A stretch of 64,000 nucleotides of DNA from Rhodococcus tibetensis (GTDB lineage Bacteria > Actinomycetota > Actinomycetes > Mycobacteriales > Mycobacteriaceae), in contig NZ_JANFQF010000013.1 in assembly GCF_024438035.1 (NCBI RefSeq), positions 62,001 through 126,000 on the forward strand, given 5' to 3'. The position numbers and the translations under genes were made by a program. Of the stretch, positions 54,850-62,706 are shown piece by piece. The notes below the pieces were generated by a model. The model had not been told where the DNA came from and did no database searches. It saw only the letters and a list, made by a program, of their open reading frames with translations. Position 1 is the first letter of the stretch. The number at the start of each line of letters is the position of its first letter.

Positions 54850-55961
54850 CGGGCCAGCTCCATTCGTTCCGTGGCCTCGGTCTCGTCGCCGGGCTCGGTG
54901 GGTTCCGGCTCGTGGGACGACGCCTTCTTTCGTTTAAGCAGTGCGAACAGGCCGGCAACCCCGGCCGGGAAGAATCCGACCACCACGATGAACAGCAGAC
55001 CCTGCGCGTAGGTCCAGCCGGACGGGAACGACTCCGAGAAGGCGCTCTGCGCCCACGCGACACCGATCGCACCCAGAACCGGGCCGAGCAACGTGGCGCG
55101 GCCACCGATGGCGACACCGATCAGGAAGGCAATCGAGGGGACGATTCCGACGTCGGCGGGGGAGATGATTCCGACGATCGGCACGAACAGCGCGCCGGCG
55201 ATCCCGGCGAAGAAGGCGGCGGTCACGTAGGCGACGAGTTTGATGTTCGCCGGGTCGTAACCGAGGAAGCGGACACGTTCTTCCTGGTCGCGGACGGCGA
55301 CGAGCAGTTCACCGTAGCGGCTGTTCATCAGTTGCCGCACGATGGCCACCACCGCGAGGAGAACGCCGGCGGCGATGAAGAACAGCATCTGTTTGTTGGC
55401 GGGATCGTTCAGGTTGAAACCGAAGAATGTGCGAAATCGATTGAGGCCGTTGCTGCCACCGGTGGTCTGCTGCCCGACGAGAAGGATTGCGAACGCGGCG
55501 GCGAGCGCTTGGCTGAGGATCGCGAAATATGCGCCTTTGACGCGGCGTTTGAACACGCCGAGACCCAGAGCGAAGGCTACGAGTCCTGGGATCAGCAGAA
55601 TGCCCAGCACGGTCACGACCGGGGACGTGAACGGCACCCAGTAGCCCGGCAGTTCCCGGATGCCCGCGATCTGCATGAAGTCCGGCACGGTGTCACCGCG
55701 GAGCTCGGCGTCCGAAATCTTCAGATGCATGGCCATCATGTAGGCGCCGAGCCCGAAGAACACACCCTGGCCGAGCGTGAGCATGCCGCCGCGGCCCCAC
55801 GCGAGACCGATACCGACTGCGACGATCGCGAAGCACAGGAACTTCCCGAGCAAACTCAGCCGGAAATCACTGAGAACCGCAGGGGCGAGAACGAACAGCA
55901 GGAGCGCGGCGAGCGCGAAGCCGGCCCAAGCACGGTAACGGCCACTCGTCAGGATGCTCAT
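54846..55961 (-). CDS. urtC: Urea ABC transporter permease UrtC
   Basis: A 371-residue LivM-type permease with 8-10 helices. Features are GRGGMLTLGQGVFFGLGAYMMAMHLK and the large periplasmic or cytoplasmic loop (GGSNGLNRFRTFFGFNLNDPANK) characteristic of UrtC, then VRDQEERVRFLGYDPANIKLVAYVTAAFFAGIAGALF. ATG 55961 overlaps urtB by 4 bases. Confidence 0.93.
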   Translation of the reverse strand: MSILTSGRYRAWAGFALAALLLFVLAPAVLSDFRLSLLGKFLCFAIVAVGIGLAWGRGGMLTLGQGVFFGLGAYMMAMHLKISDAELRGDTVPDFMQIAGIRELPGYWVPFTSPVVTVLGILLIPGLVAFALGLGVFKRRVKGAYFAILSQALAAAFAILLVGQQTTGGSNGLNRFRTFFGFNLNDPANKQMLFFIAAGVLLAVVAIVRQLMNSRYGELLVAVRDQEERVRFLGYDPANIKLVAYVTAAFFAGIAGALFVPIVGIISPADVGIVPSIAFLIGVAIGGRATLLGPVLGAIGVAWAQSAFSESFPSGWTYAQGLLFIVVVGFFPAGVAGLFALLKRKKASSHEPEPTEPGDETEATERMELAR

Positions 55962-56842
55962 ACGAGACTCCTCGTCTTGACGGCGAACAGGCCCTGTGGC
56001 CGAACCTGGAGGAACACCACGATGACCACGAATACGATGACCTTGGCGATCGACGCCGTGGTCGAGTACTCGATGAACGAATTCAGCAGGCCGAGTGCGA
56101 ACGCGGCGATCACCGCACCCTTCATCTGCCCCAGGCCGCCGACCACGACCACCAGGAAGGCGTCGATGAGGTAGCTCTGACCGATGGTCGGACTGGTCGA
56201 GCCGATCAGGGTGAGCGCCACACCCGCGACACCGGCAAGACCGGACCCGATGAAGAACGTCGTCACATCGGTACGGCGACTGGAGATCCCACTCGTCTCG
56301 GCCAGGTCGCGGTTCTGCACGACCGCCCGGATACGACGGCCCATCGACGACCTCTTCAGTGCCAGCGACAGCGCCACCACCGAGACGACGGCGAGCACGA
56401 GGATGAACAGACGCGCCTTGGGAACTACCGCTCCCAGAATCTCCACACCGCCCGAGAGCCACCCCGGTGCGACGACGTTGACCGCCGGTGCACCGAAGAG
56501 GTCTCTCGCGAGTTGCTGCAGGATCAAGCCCACCCCGAACGTCACCAGCAAGGTGTCCAGCGGACGGTGGTACATGCGCTTGACCAGGGTCACCTCGAGG
56601 AGGACGCCCATGGCGCCCCCGACCACGAAGCCGACGAGCAGAGAGACGAACAGGGACCCGGTGGCGCTCGAAATCACCTGCTGCACCACATATGCCGTGT
56701 ACGAACCCGCCATGATGAACTCGCCGTGGGCCATGTTGATGACGCCCATCTGACCGAACGTCAGTGACAGTCCCAGCGCTGCGAGCAACAGGATGGATCC
56801 GATACTCAACCCGGTGAACAACTGTCCGATCACTACATCCAT
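55958..56842 (-). CDS. urtB: Urea ABC transporter permease UrtB
   Basis: A 294-residue LivH-type permease: LGLSLTFGQMGVINMAHGEFIMAGSYTAYVV, GRRIRAVVQNRDLAETSGISSRRTD and GGLGQMKGAVIAAFALG. This is the short type that lacks the periplasmic N-terminal extension seen in some UrtB proteins. It lies 43 bp after urtA. Confidence 0.93.
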   Translation of the reverse strand: MDVVIGQLFTGLSIGSILLLAALGLSLTFGQMGVINMAHGEFIMAGSYTAYVVQQVISSATGSLFVSLLVGFVVGGAMGVLLEVTLVKRMYHRPLDTLLVTFGVGLILQQLARDLFGAPAVNVVAPGWLSGGVEILGAVVPKARLFILVLAVVSVVALSLALKRSSMGRRIRAVVQNRDLAETSGISSRRTDVTTFFIGSGLAGVAGVALTLIGSTSPTIGQSYLIDAFLVVVVGGLGQMKGAVIAAFALGLLNSFIEYSTTASIAKVIVFVVIVVFLQVRPQGLFAVKTRSLV

Positions 56843-56885
56843 CGATGCATGTCCTCTCTCTTCCCTCTACTCGTCGGACGTGTTG

Positions 56886-58139
56886 CTAGCTACCCAGCGA
56901 CTCGGCCCAGGGGTAGGACTTCAGGTACGGGTCCGGCTCGATCGGGGTTCCGGAATCCCAGACCGTGTAGATCAGCCCGTCTCCCCGGATCTCACCGATG
57001 CGCGCCGTCTTGCTGATGTGGTGGTTGGAACCGTCGATGGTGACCAGTCCCTCCGGCGCGGCGAACGTGACACCGTCCGCGTTCGCCTGAACGTCCGCCG
57101 TGGCAAACGAATTCGCCTTCTCCACGGTGTTCTTCCACAGGTAGACGGAGGTGTAGGCGGCTTCCATCGGGTCCGACGTCGGCTTGGCGGCGCCGTACCG
57201 GGCCTTGTACGCGTCGACGAACTTCTTGTTCTCCGGAGTGTCGATGGTCTGGTAGTAGTCCCAGGCCGTCAGCTGACCCTCGATGTTCTGGACGCCGATA
57301 CCGCCGACTTCCTCCTCGGCAATCGACACCGACACGACCGGCATGTCCTGCGCGGTCAGTCCGACATTCTTGTACTCGCGGAAGAACGCGACGTTCGAGT
57401 CACCATTGAGCGTGTTGAAGACGGCGTCGGCGTCGGCAGAGCGGACCTTGTTGACGATGGTAGAGAAGTCGGTGGAACCGAGCGGCGTGTAGTCCTCGCC
57501 CTTGATGTCGATGCCGTTTGCCTCGGCGTACGCTTTGATGATGCGGTTCGCGGTCTGCGGGAACACGTAGTCGCTACCCACCAGGTACAGGGACTTGACG
57601 CCCTTCTCCTTCAAGTAGTCGAGGGCCGGAACGATCTGCTGGTTGGTGGTGGCACCCGTGTAGAAGATGTTCTTCGAATCTTCGAGGCCCTCGTACTGGA
57701 CGGGGTAGTAGAGCAGGGAGTTGTTGTCCTCGAACACCGGGAGCATCGCCTTGCGGCTCGAGGAGGTCCAGCCACCGAATACCGCTGCCACACAGTCGCT
57801 GCTGATCAGCTTCTCGGCCTTCTCGGCGAAGACGGTGGGCTCCGAGGCGCCGTCCTCGGCCACGATCTGAATCTTCTTGCCGAGCACGCCGCCGGCGCTG
57901 TTGATTTCGTCGACCGCGAGCGCGATCGAATCCCGGACGGTCACCTCACTGATGGCCATGGTGCCGGACAGCGAGTTGAGCGACCCGACCTTGATCGTGT
58001 CCCCGGAGGTGTCCACGCAGGACGCCGCGGTGGACTCGCCGGTCGTGTCGGACGCCTTGCTGCCGCATCCGGTCAGCACGAGCCCGATCGCGGCGAGCGC
58101 GGTCGGTGCAGCGAGGGCGCGCTTGGAGAAGGTGCGCAT
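56886..58139 (-). CDS. urtA: Urea ABC transporter substrate-binding lipoprotein UrtA
   Basis: A 417-residue lipoprotein with signal ALAAIGLVLTGCGSK (lipobox LTGC, cysteine about residue 25). The mature protein is a type I periplasmic-binding fold: IKVGSLNSLSGTMAISE, VFGGWTSSSRKAMLPVFEDNNSLLYYPVQYEG (the YYPVQYEG stretch is typical of urea-binding UrtA), NIFYTGATTNQQ and TPLGSTDFSTIVNKVRSADADAVFNTLNG. ATG 58139 begins the lipoprotein signal; an upstream in-frame start is not plausible. It heads the urt operon. Confidence 0.95.
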   Translation of the reverse strand: MRTFSKRALAAPTALAAIGLVLTGCGSKASDTTGESTAASCVDTSGDTIKVGSLNSLSGTMAISEVTVRDSIALAVDEINSAGGVLGKKIQIVAEDGASEPTVFAEKAEKLISSDCVAAVFGGWTSSSRKAMLPVFEDNNSLLYYPVQYEGLEDSKNIFYTGATTNQQIVPALDYLKEKGVKSLYLVGSDYVFPQTANRIIKAYAEANGIDIKGEDYTPLGSTDFSTIVNKVRSADADAVFNTLNGDSNVAFFREYKNVGLTAQDMPVVSVSIAEEEVGGIGVQNIEGQLTAWDYYQTIDTPENKKFVDAYKARYGAAKPTSDPMEAAYTSVYLWKNTVEKANSFATADVQANADGVTFAAPEGLVTIDGSNHHISKTARIGEIRGDGLIYTVWDSGTPIEPDPYLKSYPWAESLGS

Positions 58140-58198
58140 GTACGGGCCTTTCCGTCGGAGGAGGTGGAGAACCCCGTATTCCGGAACGGATGTATCCG

Positions 58199-58228
58199 CC
58201 CCACGTATACAGAGGTGTATTCGTGGGG
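58199..58228. promoter_or_regulatory. Palindromic operator candidate upstream of urtA
   Basis: CCCCACGTATACA / GAGG / TGTATTCGTGGGG: a 13-bp inverted repeat with one mismatch in the arms and a 4-base centre, about 60 bp before the urtA start. It contains CGTATACAGA, repeated in reverse complement at uca. A third partial copy, ATGTATCC, lies just upstream of it at 58190-58197. Confidence 0.6.
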
Positions 58229-58348
58229 CGAACATTAAGCGGCGGTTGTTGCGCCTGAATGTCTCTCGGTGACGTCTTCGTGTCGCGAATTACAGACGTG
58301 TGAACAAGCGCTCACAGGGCAGCGGCACGCTGCGGAAAGTGCAGTCCC

Positions 58349-59761
58349 TCACCGAATAAGGTAGGGGGACACCGAACTGCGGTGCTCACTGATGTCGAGT
58401 TGTTTGCCCAGAGGCGGGAACGCCCGCTGCGGGCAGTTGACCCGCTCGCACACCCGGCAGCCGGCGCCGATCGGCGTGCCGGGATTGGACTCGTCGAGGT
58501 CGAGTCCGTCGCCGTAGACCAGGCGATGGGCGTGCCGGATCTCGCAGCCGAGCCCGATGGCGAAGATCTTGGCAGGCTGACCGTAGCGGGCGGCGCGACG
58601 CTCGACTGTGCGCGCGACCCAGAGATACCGGCGGCCGTCGGGCATCTGCGCGATCTGATTCATGATCTTGCCCGGGTACGCGAACGTCTCGTAGACGTTC
58701 CACAGCGGGCAGGTGCCACCGCTCGTCGAGAAGTGGAAGCCCGTGGCGGATTGGCGCTTCGACATGTTCCCGGCGCGGTCGACGCGGACGAACATGAACG
58801 GCACACCGCGCAGCTTCGGCCGCTGCAAGGTGGAGAGGCGGTGGCAGACGGTCTCGTAACTGACCGAGTAGAAAGCCGACAGGCGCTCGATGTCGTACCG
58901 GAAGTCTTCGGCGACATCGTGGAATTGCCCGTAGGGCAGCACGGTCGCGGCAGCGAAGTAGTTGGCGAGTCCCAGCCGGGCCAGCGCAACCGACTCGTCA
59001 CTGGTGAAACCGCCCTCCGCCACCATCTTGTCGAGGAGCTCGCCGTACTCCAGGTAGGCCAGCTCGGTGGCGAATTTGAACACCTGCTGCCCGCCCGAGA
59101 GGTGCGTCGAAATCTCCAGCAACCGCGACTCCGGGTCGTACCGGTGCAGCACGTTCTCGCCCAGGTCGATCCGCCGGACGATCTGCACGTCGTGCACCGT
59201 CTCCAGCCTGCGGGCCATTTCACCACCCACGTCGCCGCGGTGGAAACGCAGGCGGGCCGTGAGCTCTTCCGCCGCAGTATCGAGCTCGTGCAGATAGTTC
59301 TGACGCTGATAGAAGTAGTCCCGGACCTCTTCGTGCGGCATCGTGATGGAACCGCTGCCGCTGCCGTCGCTGAATCGGTCCTCGGTGGCGGCCGCCAACT
59401 GTGCGGTGGTGTTGCGGAAACGGCGGTGCATGTTGACCATGGCCTTCGCCAGACCCGGATGCGACGCCACCATCTCCGCGATCTCCTGCGCGTCGGCGTC
59501 GATGCCCATCTCCTGGTCGAGGGCAACCTCCCGCATCTCTGCGATCAGTCGGGTGTCGTCCTGGGAGGAGAAGAAGGTGGTGTCGACGCCGAACACCTCG
59601 CTGATCCGCAGCAGGACCGGCACGGTGAGCGGCCGGACGTCGTGCTCGATCTGGTTGAGGTAGCTGGCGGAGATCTCGAGCGTCTTGGCCAGTGCGGCCT
59701 GGCTCATGCCTCGCTCGGTGCGGAGCTGGCGCAACCGGGTACCGACGAAGGTCTTCGACAT
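58349..59761 (-). CDS. ramB: Acetate/propionate regulator RamB (short-chain fatty acyl regulator family)
   Basis: A 470-residue XRE-type regulator: N-terminal helix-turn-helix (GTRLRQLRTERGMSQAALAKTLEISASYLNQIEHDVRPL), a middle domain of the IrrE/M78-like type (GGQQVFKFATELAYLE), and a C-terminal DUF2083 with clustered cysteines (GTCPLWNVYE, GCRVCERVNCPQRAFPPLG). In C. glutamicum and M. tuberculosis (Rv0465c) RamB controls isocitrate lyase and other acetate genes, and here it is divergent from icl. ATG 59761. It ends about 210 bp before urtA. Confidence 0.94.
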   Translation of the reverse strand: MSKTFVGTRLRQLRTERGMSQAALAKTLEISASYLNQIEHDVRPLTVPVLLRISEVFGVDTTFFSSQDDTRLIAEMREVALDQEMGIDADAQEIAEMVASHPGLAKAMVNMHRRFRNTTAQLAAATEDRFSDGSGSGSITMPHEEVRDYFYQRQNYLHELDTAAEELTARLRFHRGDVGGEMARRLETVHDVQIVRRIDLGENVLHRYDPESRLLEISTHLSGGQQVFKFATELAYLEYGELLDKMVAEGGFTSDESVALARLGLANYFAAATVLPYGQFHDVAEDFRYDIERLSAFYSVSYETVCHRLSTLQRPKLRGVPFMFVRVDRAGNMSKRQSATGFHFSTSGGTCPLWNVYETFAYPGKIMNQIAQMPDGRRYLWVARTVERRAARYGQPAKIFAIGLGCEIRHAHRLVYGDGLDLDESNPGTPIGAGCRVCERVNCPQRAFPPLGKQLDISEHRSSVSPYLIR

Positions 59762-59922
59762 TTCCCCAGGATACGAACGGTTCGCGGGGTTCGCAACAGC
59801 GGCTTCGCAGCCTTCGCGGGTGGTGTGCGCCCGCGGCGGCCGAGCGAGTGACCCTTTGGTGCATTGGAGGCGCCGGAAGTGCCACCGACCGGTGCGCCGA
59901 GGCCACGCGGCCGAAACTCCCT

Positions 59923-59938
59923 GGTGATTGCCATCACA
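59923..59938. promoter_or_regulatory. GlxR/CRP-like site
   Basis: GGTGA-TTGCCA-TCACA matches the GlxR/CRP consensus TGTGA-N6-TCACA with one mismatch. GlxR controls acetate and glyoxylate genes in corynebacteria, in line with the divergent ramB and icl genes here. Confidence 0.6.
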
Positions 59939-60112
59939 ATTCGGTTGCGAACGACGCCGGCTTCCGGAGAACCGGCCGCGTCGGCCGCGTCGGGTGGCCC
60001 CGACTATCTGTGTACGGCAAGTTGCGTGCATTGCGTTCACGACCTGCGCCTTTTTGCTACTGACGGGTATCTTTCCTCCCCGAACGGAGAGGTCGAGCCC
60101 CAATCCTTCTTC

Positions 60113-60123
60113 GCAAAGTTTGC
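60113..60123. promoter_or_regulatory. RamB-box candidate upstream of icl
   Basis: GCAAAGTTTGC, a perfect palindrome around a central G, within CAAAGTTTGCAAG, which resembles the corynebacterial RamB consensus with its TTTGCAA core. It is 156 bp before the icl start. Confidence 0.5.
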
Positions 60124-60278
60124 AAGGCGTGGTGAAAAGCTAGCGAAGATTGGCATTAGCAACAGGTAGACGGCACTTTTTGCTTGTGTCATTCTCAGTA
60201 CGTACCTAAGAAGGGCCTGGCAAGGATGTGAAGCAGTACATCCGTACCGGACCAGCAGATCGAAGAGATGGAGTCTTG

Positions 60279-61568
60279 ATGTCGACCACCGGCACCCCGA
60301 AGACCGCAGCTGAGATTCAGCAGGATTGGGACACCAACCCGCGCTGGAAGGGAGTAACCCGCAACTACACGGCGGAGCAGGTCACCAAGCTCCAGGGCAC
60401 CGTTGTCGAAGAGCAGACCCTCGCACGCCGTGGTTCCGAGATCCTCTGGGACCTCGTGAACAACGAGGACTACATCAACTCGCTGGGCGCACTGACCGGT
60501 AACCAGGCCGTTCAGCAGGTTCGTGCAGGCCTCAAGGCCATCTACCTGTCCGGTTGGCAGGTCGCCGGCGACGCGAACCTGTCGGGACACACCTACCCCG
60601 ACCAGAGCCTCTACCCGGCCAACTCGGTCCCGCAGGTCGTGCGCCGCATCAACAACGCGCTGCTGCGCGCCGACGAGATCGCCAAGGTCGAGGGCGACAC
60701 GTCCGTCGAAAACTGGCTCGCCCCGATCGTCGCCGACGGCGAAGCAGGCTTCGGTGGCGCGCTCAACGTCTACGAGCTGCAGAAGGCCATGATCGCGGCC
60801 GGTGTCGCCGGTTCGCACTGGGAGGACCAGCTCGCGTCGGAGAAGAAGTGCGGTCACCTCGGTGGCAAGGTGCTGATCCCCACCCAGCAGCACATCCGCA
60901 CCCTGACCTCGGCTCGCCTCGCGGCCGACGTCGCGGACGTCCCCACCGTGGTCATCGCCCGCACCGATGCCGAGGCCGCGACCCTCATCACGTCCGACGT
61001 GGACGAGCGCGACCAGGAGTTCCTGGACGGAACCCGCACTGCCGAGGGCTTCTACGGCGTCAAGAACGGCATCGAGCCGTGCATCGCTCGCGCCAAGGCA
61101 TACGCGCCGTACGCCGACCTCATCTGGATGGAGACCGGCGTGCCGGACCTCGAAGTCGCCAAGAGGTTCGCCGAGTCCGTTCGCAGCGAATTCCCGGACC
61201 AGCTGCTCGCCTACAACTGCTCGCCGTCCTTCAACTGGAAGGCCCACCTGGACGACGCGACCATCGCGAAATTCCAGAAGGAGCTCGGCGCGATGGGCTT
61301 CAAGTTCCAGTTCATCACCCTCGCCGGCTTCCACTCGCTCAACTACGGCATGTTCGACCTGGCCCACGGCTACGCCCGTGAGGGCATGACCGCCTTCGTC
61401 GACCTGCAGGAGCGCGAGTTCAAGGCCGCCGAGGAGCGTGGCTTCACCGCCATCAAGCACCAGCGTGAGGTCGGTGCCGGCTACTTCGACAGCATCGCCA
61501 CCACGGTCGACCCCAACACGTCGACGGCTGCTCTGAAGGGCTCCACCGAAGAGGGTCAGTTCCACTGA
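60279..61568 (+). CDS. aceA: Isocitrate lyase
   Basis: First enzyme of the glyoxylate shunt and methylcitrate-cycle partner: splits isocitrate (and often methylisocitrate) to succinate and glyoxylate. The 429-residue short (bacterial) form has [21 protein letters not shown], the catalytic loop [28 protein letters not shown] and [11 protein letters not shown] 60279 gives the usual [18 protein letters not shown] start. It corresponds to Rv0467 and is followed by fadB2, as there. A strong terminator follows. Confidence 0.98.
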   Translation: MSTTGTPKTAAEIQQDWDTNPRWKGVTRNYTAEQVTKLQGTVVEEQTLARRGSEILWDLVNNEDYINSLGALTGNQAVQQVRAGLKAIYLSGWQVAGDANLSGHTYPDQSLYPANSVPQVVRRINNALLRADEIAKVEGDTSVENWLAPIVADGEAGFGGALNVYELQKAMIAAGVAGSHWEDQLASEKKCGHLGGKVLIPTQQHIRTLTSARLAADVADVPTVVIARTDAEAATLITSDVDERDQEFLDGTRTAEGFYGVKNGIEPCIARAKAYAPYADLIWMETGVPDLEVAKRFAESVRSEFPDQLLAYNCSPSFNWKAHLDDATIAKFQKELGAMGFKFQFITLAGFHSLNYGMFDLAHGYAREGMTAFVDLQEREFKAAEERGFTAIKHQREVGAGYFDSIATTVDPNTSTAALKGSTEEGQFH

Positions 61569-61623
61569 GCCTTGTCCTCGACAAGGCTTCGACCGATCAC
61601 GGTGTGACCTGATCAATCCCGAC

Positions 61624-61659
61624 CCCCGGGAGGGCCCTTTTTCCAGGCCCCTCCCGGGG
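61624..61659 (+). terminator. Terminator after icl
   Basis: Perfect 11-bp stem CCCCGGGAGGG / CCCTCCCGGGG with a 14-base loop containing CCCTTTTTCC, 55 bases past the icl stop and before fadB2. Confidence 0.85.
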
Positions 61660-61693
61660 CGACGACTCCACAAGACGAAAAGGAGCTGACGAC

Positions 61694-62590
61694 GTGACCA
61701 GCGAAAAAATTCAGCGCGTCGGCGTTATCGGCGCCGGGATCATGGGCGCCGGAATCGCAGAGGTGTGCGCTCGCGCGCACGTCGATGTTCTGGTGTTCGA
61801 GCAGACCCGTGAGCTTGCGGCGGCAGGGCGTTCGCGCATCCTGCGTTCGCTCGACCGCGGCGTGAGCAGCGGAAAGATCACCGAACGCGAGCGGGAACAG
61901 GCCGCCTGGCGGTTGCGGTTCACCTCCGATCTCGGTGATTTCGCGGATCGGCAGCTCGTCGTGGAGGCCGTCGTCGAGGACGAGAAGGTGAAGAGCGAGA
62001 TCTTCACCGAACTCGACTCGGTCGTGACGGATCCGAATGCGGTGCTGGCGTCCAACACGTCGTCGATCCCGATCATGAAGCTGGGCATCGCCACGAAGTC
62101 GCCTGAACGGGTGATCGGCATGCACTTCTTCAACCCCGTGCCGGTGCTCCCACTCGTCGAATTGGTGACCACCCTCAAGACCAGCTCGACGGTGTCCCAG
62201 CGGGCCGAAGCCTTCGCGAGCGATGTGCTGGGCAAGCAGGTCGTCCGTTCCGCAGACCGCTCCGGCTTCGTCGTCAATGCCCTGCTGGTGCCGTACCTGC
62301 TCTCCGCCATCCGCATGGTGGAGTCGGGCTTCGCCACCAAGGAAGACATCGACAAGGCGACAGTGCTCGGTCTTGCACACCCGATGGGTCCGCTCGCGCT
62401 GACCGACCTGGTGGGCCTGGACACAGTCAAGTCCATTGCCGACTCCATGTACGAGGAGTTCAAGGAGCCCCTGTACTCGGCACCGCCGCTGCTGCTCCGC
62501 ATGGTCGAGGCGGGACTCGTCGGCAAGAAGGCCGGCGCAGGCTTCTACGAATACGCCGAGAACGGCCGGGCCAGCAAGAAGGCAAGCTAG
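61694..62590 (+). CDS. fadB2: 3-hydroxybutyryl-CoA dehydrogenase
   Basis: A 298-residue NAD(P)-dependent enzyme of short-chain fatty acid or butyrate metabolism. N-terminal NAD motif VGVIGAGIMGAGIAEVCARA, GMHFFNPVPVLPLVELV with the catalytic histidine, SGFVVNALLVPYLLSAIRM, and C-terminal GKKAGAGFYEY. GTG start with AAAAGGAGCTG nine bases upstream. It follows icl as Rv0468 does, but has its own ribosome site after the icl terminator. Confidence 0.95.
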   Translation: MTSEKIQRVGVIGAGIMGAGIAEVCARAHVDVLVFEQTRELAAAGRSRILRSLDRGVSSGKITEREREQAAWRLRFTSDLGDFADRQLVVEAVVEDEKVKSEIFTELDSVVTDPNAVLASNTSSIPIMKLGIATKSPERVIGMHFFNPVPVLPLVELVTTLKTSSTVSQRAEAFASDVLGKQVVRSADRSGFVVNALLVPYLLSAIRMVESGFATKEDIDKATVLGLAHPMGPLALTDLVGLDTVKSIADSMYEEFKEPLYSAPPLLLRMVEAGLVGKKAGAGFYEYAENGRASKKAS

Positions 62591-62609
62591 TAGGTAGGTA
62601 GGCGACTAC

Positions 62610-62651
62610 CCTGTGCGCCTTTCACGACCACGGTTGTGAGAGGCGCACAGG
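62610..62651 (+). terminator. Terminator after fadB2
   Basis: Perfect 11-bp stem CCTGTGCGCCT / AGGCGCACAGG with a 20-base loop that itself pairs TCAC/GTGA. Just before it, TAGGTAGGTAGG is a short direct repeat. Confidence 0.85.
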
Positions 62652-62706
62652 TGCATCGAGTCCCGGCATCTCCCGCCATCGGACTGAGCCCAGAAAGGTC
62701 GACCGC

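Larger units (their letters stand above)
59762..60278. promoter_or_regulatory. ramB-icl divergent control region
   Basis: 517 bp without a gene. Two site candidates, listed separately, lie within it. Next to ramB, a stretch of repeated GGTTCGC/GCTTCGC half-sites (59778-59820) could serve ramB autoregulation. The icl leader runs to 60278; no strong Shine-Dalgarno is seen, only GAAGAGATGGAG about 10 bases before the start. Confidence 0.6.

Noticed and set aside
58291-58312. TGTGA-N8-TCACA upstream of urtA as a GlxR site
   Set aside because: The spacer is eight bases instead of six, which breaks the CRP/GlxR geometry.
62652-62706. Cobalamin riboswitch before metE
   Set aside because: The 55-bp leader is too short and has no B12-box; the strong hairpin upstream is explained as the fadB2 terminator.
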